A stretch of 64,000 bases of DNA. It comes from Gigaspora rosea (lineage: Eukaryota; Glomeromycota; Glomeromycetes; Diversisporales; Gigasporaceae). Of this stretch, positions 44,189 through 55,456 are shown one piece after another. The stretch is taken from NCBI GenBank assembly GCA_003550325.1, contig QKWP01000267.1:99324-163323 (forward strand). The letters are read 5' to 3'. The notes under the pieces are model-generated. The model had not been told where the DNA came from. It searched no databases and worked only from the letters and a program-made list of their open reading frames with translations. How positions within the stretch are numbered: the stretch's first letter is position 1; every line of letters begins with the position of its first letter. The translations under genes were made by a program, and so were the position numbers.

Positions 44189-45976
44189 ATGACAATATTA
44201 CCAAACGAATGCTTTCTCGAAATATTTCGTTGTTTCCAGACTGATTATAGAAGCTTATTTTCATGCCTTCTCGTAAACCGTCATTGGTGTAAGATTATTG
44301 TACCAATATTATGGAGTGAACCAACAGTCCATATCGATGATAGAAGACTAATAAGAACATGTCTTTTGGCATTAAATGCTAAAGAGCAAGCACTATTAAT
44401 CCCCTTTAAAATTATCTTTCCTAATTATTCAAAACCATTATTTGAATATACAAGTTATACTAAATCTGTGGGTACTTACTTGTCGGATGGTGTCCAAAAT
44501 TGGCTTAACGATGAAGGATATGAAGGATATCATAATTCAATTTTTATTAAAGATGATGATGAGCCTATGAATGCTCTTAAATGTTCTTTGATTGCAATGT
44601 TTCTAAGAACAAGCAAGAATCTTAAATATTTAAGATTTGATAAAATTATTTATAATAGTTTAATAATTTTTGAAAACCTTTATAAAAACACCTCTATTAC
44701 TTCGTTAAATTTGGACCTTAATCATTTTGATTTCACGGCAATTGATGCGCTTATAGATGCGCTTTGCAAAAATGTTGCTATAACTTCTTTAACACTTCGT
44801 CACAGTCGGATTGGTTTTGAAGCTGCAAAATCATTAGCGAAAGCTCTTTGCAGTAACACTACTTTGACTTCTTTAAATTATAATAATAATCAACTTTATT
44901 TTGATGGGGGAGAAGCATTAGCAAAGGCCCTTCGTGTAAACACTACTTTAACTTCTTTAAATCTTGAAAATAATAACCTTTATTCTGTGGGAGGAAAAGT
45001 ATTAGCTGAGGCGCTTTATAATAATAATTCTCTAACCTTTTTGAATCTTAAATATAATCTCCTCTGTCCTGAAGGAGGTGAAGCAATAGCAAAGGCCCTT
45101 TGCGTAAACAATACTTTGACATCTTTAAATCTTTCGGATAATCAACTTGGCCCTGAAGGAGGGAAAGCATTAGCAATTGCCCTTGTTAAAAACGTTACTT
45201 TAACTTCTTTAAATGTTAGCAGAAATGAATTTGGTGTGGAAGGAGGAAAATCGATAGCAGAAGCTCTTTTCAAAAATACTACTCTAATTTCTTTAGATCT
45301 TGGATTTAATAGACTTAATTCTGAAGGTGGAAAATTATTAGCAGAAGCTCTTTGTATAAATACTGGTCTAACTTTCTTAGATCTTCGTTATAATTCTCTT
45401 AATTCTGAAGGAGGAAAAGCACTAGCAGATGCTCTTTGCAAGAATTCTACTCTGTCTTCCTTAAATATTGAATATAATCAACTTGGTTCTGAAGGTGGAA
45501 GAGCACTGGCAAAGGCCCTTTGCAAAAATTTGACTCTAACTTCCTTAAATATTGAATATAATCAGCTTGGTTCTGAAGGAGGAAAAGCAATAGCAAAGGC
45601 TCTTTGTAGAAACACTGCCCTTGCCTCTTTAAATATTTATGATAATAATATTGGTCCTGAAGGAGGAAAAGCATTTGGTGAGGTTCTTTGTAAGAATAGT
45701 ATTCTTACTTCTTTAAATCTTTCTGATAATCAACTTGGTTCTGAGGGAGGAAAATCATTAGCGAAGGCGCTTTATATAAATACCACTTTGTCTTCCTTAA
45801 GTCTTTCTTATAATCAACTTGGATTTGACGGTTTAAAAGCACTAGCAGAGGCTCTCTGCAATAATGTTACATTGACTTCATTGAATCTTTATGAAAATAG
45901 AATTGCTCGCGAAAATAAATGCTTATTGAAAAAAAATTTTCATACAAATACTACATTAACAGATTTGAATTATTAA
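44189..45976 (+). CDS. F-box protein with fifteen 28-residue leucine-rich repeats (595 aa)
   Basis: The start is taken at Met 44189 (MTILPNECFLEIF) because the F-box begins there. The frame stays open to 44036 (646 aa), but the extra residues are hydrophobic and unlike the family. The F-box spans residues 4-45 (LPNECFLEIFRCFQTDYRSL...NRHWCKIIVPILW) and should bind Skp1 in an SCF ubiquitin ligase. From about residue 168, fifteen repeats of the ribonuclease-inhibitor-like pattern T-L-T-S-L-N-L-x-x-N-x-L-G-x-E-G-G-K-A-L-A-x-A-L-C-x-N form a horseshoe that would select substrates. At DNA level this is an 84-bp tandem array (about 44690-45960). Several neighbouring repeats (10 and 11) are almost identical, suggesting recent unequal exchange. 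The substrate is unknown. Confidence 0.88.
   Translation: MTILPNECFLEIFRCFQTDYRSLFSCLLVNRHWCKIIVPILWSEPTVHIDDRRLIRTCLLALNAKEQALLIPFKIIFPNYSKPLFEYTSYTKSVGTYLSDGVQNWLNDEGYEGYHNSIFIKDDDEPMNALKCSLIAMFLRTSKNLKYLRFDKIIYNSLIIFENLYKNTSITSLNLDLNHFDFTAIDALIDALCKNVAITSLTLRHSRIGFEAAKSLAKALCSNTTLTSLNYNNNQLYFDGGEALAKALRVNTTLTSLNLENNNLYSVGGKVLAEALYNNNSLTFLNLKYNLLCPEGGEAIAKALCVNNTLTSLNLSDNQLGPEGGKALAIALVKNVTLTSLNVSRNEFGVEGGKSIAEALFKNTTLISLDLGFNRLNSEGGKLLAEALCINTGLTFLDLRYNSLNSEGGKALADALCKNSTLSSLNIEYNQLGSEGGRALAKALCKNLTLTSLNIEYNQLGSEGGKAIAKALCRNTALASLNIYDNNIGPEGGKAFGEVLCKNSILTSLNLSDNQLGSEGGKSLAKALYINTTLSSLSLSYNQLGFDGLKALAEALCNNVTLTSLNLYENRIARENKCLLKKNFHTNTTLTDLNY
44690..45960 (+). repeat. 84-bp coding tandem array (LRR)
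   Basis: Fifteen head-to-tail units carry the phrase GAAGGAGGAAAAGCATTAGC or variants. Units near 45450-45620 are the most alike. Confidence 0.85.
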
Positions 45977-46713
45977 AAAAAAATAAATTTGATTCGAGAA
46001 AAGGATAAAATTAGAGGTTTTTTGTTATATGAAAATGATATAATATTTGAATAATAATTAGCTCACAACCATTTTTACTTAAGGAATAGATGCTGTTGAA
46101 TTAATTAAATTTTGCAATTAGTCCTTTAGAATTGTATCCTTATAACTTAATATTGAAATAAAAATGCAATTATGTATACAATATTCAAATTATGATGACT
46201 AGTTGTAACAAATTAAAATTTATTTTTTTCTTTATTATGATCTTCTCGATTTGTAAAATTATAAAATTTTCTCTTATATTCCATACCTTATACTGAAATG
46301 GTAGTGATTGGTGGCTTGATGGCTTAATGCAAATTTCCTGCACTTCCAGGAAATTTCCAAACTTTTTTAAATCAACTCCACCTAGATATCACCTGACCAA
46401 ATCTATTCTGACGTAGGGATCCTAATTTTCTGCTGCGACAAGCCCCAAATTCTGCCTGCTCTACACTTCGAATTATGCGAATTATGCGATAAATTTTTCA
46501 AAATTATGCTACAGATTATGCGGATCAGATAGAAATATGCGAAATTTATCGTTATAAATTTTTATCGTTATCGTTATTGTAAGTACTGAACCCCCATCAG
46601 TAACTTACCAATAAAACCACAAAATCTGTGTAATATAAAATTACGAAAAGAGTCGTATTTACAAAACTGTCTTTTGCGCCAAACAAAAAAATTACCTGCA
46701 AAATTTAGTATAA

Positions 46714-47534
46714 GGCCATGCAAAGTTAATTTTTCGTTTTGCATAACCCGCCGACCTTTTTTTTTAAAATTTCAATCATGCCAATTATTTAGTGAATTGA
46801 CTTGGCAAAAAAATTATTGATCGATGATTGACCCGAAAAAAATTTTTTAATCGATCAAAAATCAAGGATACATGCTTGATCGAGTATGATCGATCAAGCA
46901 TGTAATTTTGAGCTCGAGTGAATATAATCGATCAATAATTAAGTCAATCATTGATCGATTATATTATATTTACCAGTTAAAAAATATTATATTAAAAATA
47001 ATAAGGTCATGCAACCTTATAAAATTACATCTCTTCTTGTAACACGATGCGCCCGATATTAATAATCACAACATTTTCATCAAAAATTTTCGGCCATATG
47101 AAATATTAGCGTTAGACATTTAGATCAGAAATTAAATAATATCCCGAGTGAAATCATATTAAAAAATTTTTAATCGATCAATATAATACTTATTTGATCG
47201 ATCAGCATCATCAATCATTGATTGACCTATTGTTGCTCGAGCCTATCAATTGGTGCTCGATTATTGATCTTAATCGATCAATGATCGAGCATAATATAAT
47301 CGAGTCAATTCACTACAATTATTCCATTTTTGCTATTTAATTTTTTCTTCGGTGTCACCCGATGGTGACCTTAATTTTCTGGAAATACCCGATAGAACCG
47401 AAAAAAAAATCTAAAATTTTCTGGGTGTGAACATGAGCATATTAATTTACAGTATATTAAAAAAAAAAATCCGACCAGCCAACTGAAATTTTGGAACACC
47501 ATGTTATGCAAACCGAAAAATTAACTTTGTGTCC
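46714..47534. mobile_element. GGCC-ended element inside the outer hAT element (middle layer)
   Basis: Ends GGCCATGCAAAGTTAATTTT and AAAATTAACTTTGTGTCC-like sequence are inverted repeats. TAA stands at both borders (46711-46713, 47535-47537), which would fit the 3-bp TAA target preference of PIF/Harbinger elements. A related copy, GGCCACGCAAAGTTGATTTT, lies at 57100. It is interrupted by the hAT MITE. The superfamily assignment is tentative. Confidence 0.6.
46790..47315 (-). mobile_element. 526-bp hAT MITE, copy 2 (innermost layer)
   Basis: Same ends (TAGTGAATTGACTTG...CGAGTCAATTCACTA) as copy 1, but in reverse orientation. It is flanked by a different 8-bp duplication, CAATTATT (46782-46789, 47316-47323). 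Separate duplications mean two independent insertions, not one composite element around the LRR gene. Confidence 0.92.
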
Positions 47535-47846
47535 TAATATATGTTTCTTATTAAATTTTTATACTACTTTAACGATATGTTTTATTACTTAGAATTCTAC
47601 CGTTATTTGAAATTTCAAATCTGATAATTTATGAAATTTATGTTTCGTACAATCAAATGCTGCGTCCAATAGGAACCCGATATTACTCGATCTTTAATTC
47701 CGGACATTTATGCGCAGATTATGCTTTATTAATTATGCGAAATTCATCTTGATATGCGAATATCGCAGTCGCATATGCTTCTGCGGTAAAATCTGAATTA
47801 TGCGCATATTATGCTATCGCAGATCCGCGGTATCCCTATTCTGACG

Positions 47847-48257
47847 ATACCCATTTTGATCCCACAGTTATTCACATCATATCTTTTTTTTATTTCATTA
47901 ATATCAATTTATTGGTATTCCTTATATTAGCATCACTAGCATCAGTATCTTTATATTAATGTGGTATTTAGTGATAGATTATCTCTTAGGTCTCTGCATT
48001 TCTCAGACTTGACTTTAGTCCTACCTTTGATCCCTAAGTTATTTATTTTCTCTCTCCATGTACATGGTTGGAGTATAAATTGGTACTATTCTCTATCTTG
48101 TTTTATCTGCTCTCCCAATCAACTATTATACTAGCTAGAAAATAGGAACTTATATATATATTGATGATTGTGCAGCTGATGGCTAAATTTGAAACCATTA
48201 TTTGATTGGTTTTTCAGATGAAATAATTAAAGTTTTTATGCAAGAATATTTTTTATA
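47847..48257. other. Intergenic, nothing recognised
   Basis: No coding or repeat signal that I can support. Confidence 0.35.
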
Positions 48258-48429
48258 CAGTCAGACCTCTCTAAATGCATCTCCTCTAAGTGCATAACCT
48301 GTTTAAATGCATATCAGTTTTCTGGCCCAAATATATACCAAACCTTTATAAATGCATTTTTTATTGTTCTCTTAATGCATACCTTCAAAAGTTTGGTCCC
48401 AACAATATGCATTTAGAGAGGTCTGACTG
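48258..48429. mobile_element. 172-bp MITE with TA target duplication
   Basis: CAGTCAGACCTCTCTAAATG and its inverted copy CATTTAGAGAGGTCTGACTG, flanked by TA (48256-48257, 48430-48431). AAATGCAT is iterated inward about five times. CAGT ends fit pogo/Tigger-type mariner elements. Confidence 0.9.
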
Positions 48430-48431
48430 TA

Positions 48432-49355
48432 GTTCTCTTTTCATTATCATTTCACATATAGCGAAGTAAAGAATTATAAGAAATGTATTGATTTTGAAGC
48501 AAAAGTTGTTTAATTTATTTGATTCCATAGCTAAGTTATATTTATCCAATTCAGAATTATTTCAGAATTGGTTTTTAATATCTTATTTAATTTTATAACC
48601 GTTCTAATTTTCACATTCTTATCTCATTAAATATTAGCAATTTATAGCCTTATATGTTTGCAAGATTTAATCTAAAAAATTCACCTTACTAATGCTTATT
48701 AGAAAAACCTTTTCCTTCTTTGTTTACGAAGCTTTATTGAAGAATGATATTATTTCTGATAAATTTTCGATGTATTATAATGGTTAGCTAAAAATAAAAT
48801 TGACGATCATCAAAACTAAAATATTAACGGACATAGATCACACTCAAATTTGGTATATTTGGTATATTACTTTCTTATTAAATTTTCCACCCCGGAATAT
48901 ATGGCAAAAAGCATATACTGTTAGATGTGCGTATCGGTGCAGGAAAATCTAAAAATCTCAATCACTTTATATAGAAATAAGGTCAACTAACTTATTATAG
49001 ATAAATTAAATAAGTCATTCTCAATAATGGTTTATTTAGTATGCATATAATAGTTGCTAATAAGCGCATATTGTTCTTTGTGCATTATCTCTATGCAAAA
49101 AGGCTGAGAATTCTTGACCCTTCATTTTATTAAGATTCGATGTGTTACTAATATATGCACTATCCTATATAAAGATAATGTGGTTTTTAAAATTCCTGCA
49201 CTGTACGTACGTACTGTCACAATTCGAAATTGTGACATTAGAAGATTGAATTTTTCGATTAGTTTACCCCCATTTGTAAATAGATCTTCTCTTTATTTAG
49301 TATAGATAACTTCATTAAATGTTAGTCAAAATTCGTGTAAACTTGATTAACATAT
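48432..49355. other. Intergenic, nothing recognised
   Basis: TGTACGTACGTACTG at 49202-49216 is a near-palindrome of the recurring GTACGTAC type. No gene. The frame 49114-49305 is unremarkable. Confidence 0.35.
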
Positions 49356-49697
49356 GGGGTGTCTTCAATTAAAAGGGCCCATTTTTACATTTTTTTGAAA
49401 AATGAGTTTTCGTTAAATTCATATAAATTTTGACATGATTGACTTTTTTTAATTATAAATGAAAGTCGAATTACATAATAAAAAATCAAGATAATGTAAA
49501 AAGAAAAATTACATGAGGCTGCGTAGAGCCAACACGTCACGAGTTTACCCAATAGTCACCTGCCGTCTTTAACCAATCAATATCGTGAAATTTGATTGAT
49601 CCCGGATCAGTCCGAAAATCAAAACAAATAATTAAACTCAAATATCTCAAAATAAAATATATGTAAAAATGGGCCCTTTTAATTGAAGACACTCCCC
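49356..49697. mobile_element. 342-bp inverted-repeat element
   Basis: GGGGTGTCTTCAATTAAAAG and GGGCCCATTTTTACAT at the left, mirrored by ATGTAAAAATGGGCCC and TTTTAATTGAAGACACTCCCC-like sequence at the right (one AG offset). It is non-coding. Target duplication not resolved. Confidence 0.8.
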
Positions 49698-49704
49698 TTT
49701 TTGT

Positions 49705-50110
49705 AAAATCTTCATAACACGTGTTAGCACGTATGCGTGTTAAGGGACGCGGATTATAAAAATTCTCAATAGCACGTCAACGTGCTAGGCTTAGTTGTAC
49801 CATCATATAGCGTGTTAAACGACACGTTAACGTGCCAAACAACACATTAACGTGTTGTATATTAAATTCAAATGTATATAAACGAATGAATTTGGCTTCA
49901 ATAAAGATATCCACCACGATCCAACTCTAATACAATACAATAGAATAGAATACAAGTAGAGAAGTTTCCTTCGATTTTACTTAAAGAAAATAAAGGAAGT
50001 TAGCTAGTGTAGTGCTGAAGAGACCTTTATTCGAGTAAATCAGAAAATTATCACCTAGTGACTATTAGAGTTAAATTGGTAAAACGTATACACTCTCCCA
50101 CCTTAATGGT
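49705..50110. promoter_or_regulatory. Cluster of ACGTGTTA/TTAACGTG palindromes followed by TATA-like and AATAAA-like signals
   Basis: AACACGTGTT, AGCACGTCAACGTGCT, ACACGTTAACGTGC and ACACATTAACGTGTTG crowd into 150 bp. TATATAAACG near 49876 and CAATAAAG near 49900 follow. The order would fit a retrotransposon LTR (enhancer, TATA, polyadenylation) or an orphan promoter. No coding sequence follows within reach. The assignment is uncertain. Confidence 0.3.
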
Positions 50111-50433
50111 TACATTACTTAGTTGGCAGTTTAAAAATTCGACTAAATATAGACACATTCATTGGTTAATGCTAGGTAAATTGACGATCATAGTCTAAAA
50201 TAATAAGATACTGACTGGAAAAGTAGACTTTGGGACTAATCCAATTCAACCACAAAACCTAACAAACATAGACAACCTATTGAAGGAAACATTTAAACTT
50301 GGCTAGCGGCAGAGTAACACCTCAGAAGCAGTGAAAAAGATTTGAAAATTTTTTTTTGTTCTTCAGGAACATAAGAAATTAAATTTATGTTCCCAAAAGA
50401 TTTTTAATGTTCCTATAATAAAATTAATAAATA

Positions 50434-50667
50434 TTCTCTTTCTCTCTCTTTATTTCTCTCTCTCTTTTTCTCTTTCTCTCTCCTTCTCTTGCTCTCTTTC
50501 TCTCTCTCTCTCTCTCTTCTCTTCTCTCTCCCTCCCTCTCTCTCTCTTTCTCTCTCTCTCTACTGCTCAAAAGTTAAATAATAAGCGCTGCTCGGGATTT
50601 TCTGCATCCACTACTTTCTCTTTCTCTCTCTTTCTCTTTCTCTCTCTTTATCTCTCCCTATCCTCTA
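50434..50667. repeat. CT-rich pyrimidine tract in two blocks
   Basis: CTCTTTCTCTCTC-type repeats at 50434-50561 and 50619-50667, separated by about 57 bp of mixed sequence. On both sides lie GTTCC/GGAAC-rich segments (50355-50420, 50700-50815) such as TTATGTTCCC and CTGGGAACACTGGGAACATT. The tract may therefore be the core of an element with such ends. Confidence 0.8.
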
Positions 50668-50819
50668 AAAAAGGCATGTCACCCAAAAAAACTATCATTA
50701 TAGGGAACACAAATTATAACTTTTATGTTCCCACTTTGTTCCTAACAGGGAATTTAAATTTAGTGTTCCTAAATTTTTTTAAATGTTCCTGGGAACACTG
50801 GGAACATTAAATCATTAAC

Positions 50820-52979
50820 ACTGCTTGTGAGTGGTGATCAATAAAATAGGCAATCAGCCCTAAGACTTGAGAGTTGGATTTATAAAAAAAAAAAATAAAA
50901 AAATGAGCAATAGATAGATGCATGAAGAAACGGATCCAACTAATCTAACTGATGTACCTATATGAACGATATACTGCTGAGAAATACTAGAAAAATGACG
51001 ATTTCTGAAATCACGACAATCATTTTGCATATGAAATAAATTTTGAAGTAATCAATATGATCTAAGATCTGAAATAATGCTGGTTTACTGATTTCTCACC
51101 AATTTATCATTGATCGAATGCAAATCTCATTTTTCATTTGTAAATCACTGATAGGGTGGCTAATAATGTAGTCATCGAACAATTGCTTCGTAATTATTAC
51201 TTTTTACTTTTTTTTTACTTTTTAATATTAACGTTTGGCAATTCTCTTGAGTTTAGCAACTCTTTACAAACATTTTGAGGGCTCTCTTTTTAGCAACTCT
51301 TCGAATTTATTAATTTAACAATAATAATAAATATCGAACGACAACAATCATACAGTATTAAATAATTTTTTTCGAATATTAAAGTATCTATTTTATATTT
51401 TCAGTTAGCGCAGGGCAAAATGCCATAATACTGTCAACCTATTATATAGAACCAATGTTCATTATAATAAGCCTTCAGAGTTGATTATATTTGACTGTAC
51501 TTCGAATTTTGTTAGTAGAAAGTTAGTGTACTCAATCAAGTATCGAAAAATAAGAAATTTTTACTTGAGCAATCAATACACACATAATGATAAATATTTA
51601 AGATCTTTTTATTTTATTTTATTTATTTATTTATTTTTTTTTTATTATTATTTTTTTTTTGAATTACATTGTAACGTTTGTATGCTAATGAAGAATCGAA
51701 TAAAGTAATTTTTACTTAAGCAACTAGCACGATAAATATTTAAGTAACTGTAAATTTGAAAAGATATTTATAACGATAAGTTTTGAAATAATTTTTTTTT
51801 TGTTTTTTTTTGGAACTTGTGACGGTGCTATGGTATTTCATAACTTGGGTGTAATAAAGGCTCCCAAAATAATGCGCCTTCAATGGGTCTTTACCACTTT
51901 CCCGACAAAAATTAACTGAAACTAACCCTAATCCTAACCTAATACGGCTAACTTGTCGAAATTTTGACATGTCGTGAAATGATAGGATCCGGCCTTCAAT
52001 ATATGTCACGTGAGTGACTTTCTAATATAGCGACGATACAAAGTCAAAAGTAACTATTCAAAAGCGTAATTAATAAATAGTTTGTCATATGGTGTAATAA
52101 GTAAAGAATACAAATAAGATATGTAAATCGTAAGAGAAATATAGAGTTCTTTATACAAGTCTTTAATAATCAAGAACTTTTGAATTAAATACTTTGTGCA
52201 AATCATATATTGATAAAGCAGTGTTCTATCAAGAGAGATTTATATTCACCCTATATCGCTTAACCTCGCGACAATATATTCAAAAGAATTTACTAATTTC
52301 CTACTGTAGTACAATTCACATGAAGTGATAAACATTCTACTTTTGATAATCCGTAAAAATTTGCTTTAACTTCAGGGTTAGAGTTAGGGTCATTTTAAGA
52401 GTGGCTTTAGTAAAGACTACGCACAATTTTGCAAAGAATTTTTTTTTTGTTAAACAAAATTTTAATTATTAACGATTTTGAGAAACATCATCAAATTCCA
52501 TGTTAACTAGCTTGTCTAATACAATAAAAATCCAATTCGTTTAATATAAGCAACATTTCCTATAAATTTATATTAATACACAGTTAAAGTTATAATGAAA
52601 GATATAAACGTTCATTCATAAAGTCATAAAAAAAGTAATCATTGCAACCATTTATAAAATTTTCCTATTTTGGTTTGTATCACATTCGAAAATGCGTACA
52701 TAGTACTGTACGTACGTTTTAAAGGACATTAAATAATTGTGATTCTGATTTTTTTGTTCTTTATCAAAATTAGCAGCTTATAGATAAATCATTATTATCT
52801 GACCACATGAGCTAATGGCATCATTTTTTGTGATCGTATTGAAATAAGTAACGTGGTAATATTAACATCATTTTATAGATATTGAGCTTGAGTTCGGGGA
52901 TTAATACAACATGAGCTCCATTAGCCTACATGCAAAGCTGCTAGTGTTACTTAGCATATAATTTATATAATAATTATAT
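50820..52979. other. Intergenic, nothing recognised
   Basis: Contains T-rich runs near 51610-51660 and 51790-51810, and CTAACCCTAATCCTAACCTA near 51923. That string is too short and irregular to be a telomere tract. No gene supported. Confidence 0.35.
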
Positions 52980-53403
52980 GCGCCATAATTCAACTTCAAG
53001 TAAACTGTTGGGATAGCTTAAACTAATTGCTTTTGCACATATAGCAAATAATCCCGGAGTTTGTTAGAATGAGGTAATGTCTCGTTAGCATCAACGCATA
53101 TAAGAAAAAAATGGTTTAAGTCTTTGTTTAATTTTTATTGAAGTTATTAAAATACGTTCTGAATGGAGTCAATATTGTGTAAAATCAGGAAAATCATAAA
53201 GTTTAATTTAATAAATTTAATAATGAAATGTATACTTATAGCGATTCAATTCTGAAACTTTTTTGGATAATATCGACAAAAATTCAGCAAGGTTAAATAA
53301 ACTTTTTTTATAGGAATACATTATACCTCATTATGAACAAAATAACCTTAGTTGTATAATAATAGCGCCAAATTGCACAAGAATCCAAATCAATGCATTA
53401 GTC
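52980..53403 (+). promoter_or_regulatory. Conserved upstream block of the single-TM family (copy 1)
   Basis: GCGCCATAATTCAACTT, GGGATAGCTTAAACTAATT, AATGTCTCGTTAGCATCAA and ATAGCGCCAAATTGCACAA occur here in the same order as at 62285-62500, upstream of the other intact copy. The last word also appears before the pseudogene (56702-56718). It is either duplicated promoter DNA or just unsorted flanking DNA. Confidence 0.55.
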
Positions 53404-53930
53404 ATTTAATTCCGAAATCTTCATACACGTATTTCCTTTTTTGATTATATATCTTTCATTTTGTTTTTTAATGCTATTACTTCTTATATCTTAACAATAT
53501 TCAATGAATTATCAAAGAAGTCGCCGTGTAAAAAAGAAAAAAAAATAAGAAAAGAAAGTAAAAAGGAGAGAGAAAGAAACCAATAAACTAAACTTTGCTG
53601 CGTTCAATTAAAAATTATATAAAGATATAAAACACCAATTCTGGTTATCCGGAATAAATCGGAATGACTAAAACCTTATTTCAAATATGCGAAAAAATAG
53701 CAATTTTTTTGTAAACATTATCAAGTTTCAAAAAAAAAGTATATGTCACATAACAAAATCCGCAGATTTCATGAAACTTTTATTTGCGGAATGAATTTTC
53801 CATCTGAGTACCGCAGGTTCCGCATATGGATGTTAAACAATGGATTGTACCTTCATACGCAGCATACATAGTTATATAAACACAGTAATAATCTTGAATT
53901 TTTTTTTCTCAGATTTTTTCGACAAAAAAA

Positions 53931-54789
53931 ATGAGCAACGACGTAAATGCCGAAAGGCTACCATTATTAGAACCATGGGAGGATCCAAATCCCATTAACT
54001 ACAAAGAACAATGTATTTGTTGTTGGTTTTCAATAGCTATTATTGTAGTTTTATTTATAGCAGTAATTACAAGTAGTGGCATCTCATATCCGAATTTACC
54101 AACTGGTGTATCGGAAATTCCTCAAGAATATAGATTTAGGTATAAAGATATTTTGGAATATAATTATATTATTGAAGGTTATCCAACTGAATTTAATGGT
54201 GGAACTGATAATCAACCTGAGTTCATAAAATATGCTGAAATAGAAGTAGTTCGTAATTGGACTGATAGAAATATTAATGTCATAGAATTTAGACATTATC
54301 CAAATGACACTGTTTTCTCTGTTTCAACTGTAACCTCTCAGATCGAAAGTCATGAAGCAGACATTTTATTTACTGCTGCTAATGATGCTGATTTAGGATT
54401 AGAATCCTGTGAATATCGAATTAATTGGGCTTGGTATTTTAGTGGTTATATTCGAAGACGATGTGAAAATAATAATGAAACTGATTTCAAAAAAGTCTCT
54501 ATTTTTAGAGGGCACCCTGCTTGGGGTTTGACTTTCTTATCTGTAGATGAGAAGATTAATTATGGTTATAGCACCAGAGCAGATTTTTGGGATTTATTTG
54601 TTAGGTACATTTCGAATTATCTTTATTTGATTGTTTTAATTAATAATATTCGATGCTAAATCTAATACTTTGTTAATTTGTTCAAAAATTAGAAATATAT
54701 TTGTTGATCAGGCTGCTCCTTTCCCTCCGATTATACCCGCCATTTATATTGCTTGTTATAATTATTTGGGACGTATAGAGAATAAGTGA
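53931..54789 (+). CDS. Single-TM protein of unknown family, copy 1 (256 aa, 2 exons)
   Basis: Exons 53931-54604 and 54693-54789, intron GT/AG, phase 2, 771 nt in total. Residues 1-27 are cytosolic-looking (MSNDVNAERLPLLE...PINYKEQ) and end in a Cys pair that could be acylated. A membrane span is at about 28-50 (CWFSIAIIVVLFIAVIT). The remainder (EYNYIIEGYPTEFNG, DLGLESCEYRI, RRRCENNNE, FRGHPAWGLTFLSVDE.INYGYSTR) would be extracellular in a type II topology, with Asn sequons. The C-terminus after the intron is NIFVDQAAPFPPIIPAIYIA and more. Without splicing the frame would end at 54659 in a non-conserved tail. The copy at 62591 confirms the splice. Function unknown. Confidence 0.83.
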
Positions 54790-55456
54790 AAAAAAGGAAA
54801 TAAATGATCAAGCCTCGGACGAGCTTAATAACTTAGATATATTAGTGGAGAATTATAAATCGATATCATTACTAATTTAGTTGCTTATGAATTAATTTCA
54901 TCAGCAAGTACATTTTTTATAAATTTATGCCGCTCTGTAAAATTATAAATGTTATCTAAAAACTTTATATAGATTTATAAACCAATGTAGATTCATATAG
55001 TCAGAATTTTTATATATAAATTAATATAATATTCATATATAAATTTACTTATTATAATAATAATTTGATTTACTTACGTAGCTATTTCTTAAAAATGACA
55101 AAGATAATCAGTGCTCGAAGTACTAAGTAAAAATTTTCAGCATACTAAAAACCGCCCACTTTAAACTTTATAATCTAATTTAACATAAATGTTTAAGATA
55201 GTATGTAAACATATATAGATTTACATAAACAACTATGTAAATCTACTAAATTTATAATTCATTGGTAACATTTTTCATAATGCAGAATGTTCTATATTTT
55301 ATTAATAAAAATATAAAAAATCCTTCATAATGCAAAATTTTGTTAATATATTATAACTTTTAGATTAAATAAACTTCCTCAGAACTCAAATAAACATTAT
55401 TTTGATATATACTTATATTTTAAATGAGTTTATTTAAAGCCAAAAATTATTATCTA
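54790..55456. other. Intergenic with 3' block shared by the family
   Basis: 54789-54850 (GGAAATAAATGATCAAGCCT, ACGAGCTTAATAACTTAGAT) resembles the segments at 57402-57470 and 63933-63994. This indicates that the duplication unit extends past the coding region. The rest is AT-rich with no gene. Confidence 0.45.

Larger units (their letters stand above)
46414..47838. mobile_element. 1.4-kb hAT-type element carrying nested insertions (outermost layer)
   Basis: Begins TAGGGATCC and ends GGTATCCCTA, flanked by the 8-bp duplication TTCTGACG (46406-46413, 47839-47846). Arms near both ends are rich in ATTATGCG and TTCTGCGG words in inverted arrangement. It has no transposase. Without its inserts it would be about 0.6 kb. 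Confidence 0.85.

Noticed and set aside
44690-45960. CRISPR-like regular repeats
   Set aside because: The 84-bp period has no constant repeat plus unique spacer design. It encodes leucine-rich repeats. The same applies to the minisatellite at 39.1-40.0 kb.
42152-47323. A composite transposon mobilising the LRR gene
   Set aside because: Each flanking MITE has its own, different 8-bp duplication, so they inserted separately.
51915-51945. Possible telomere-like CTAACCCTAATCCTAACCTA
   Set aside because: Only about three irregular units inside the window, not a terminal array.
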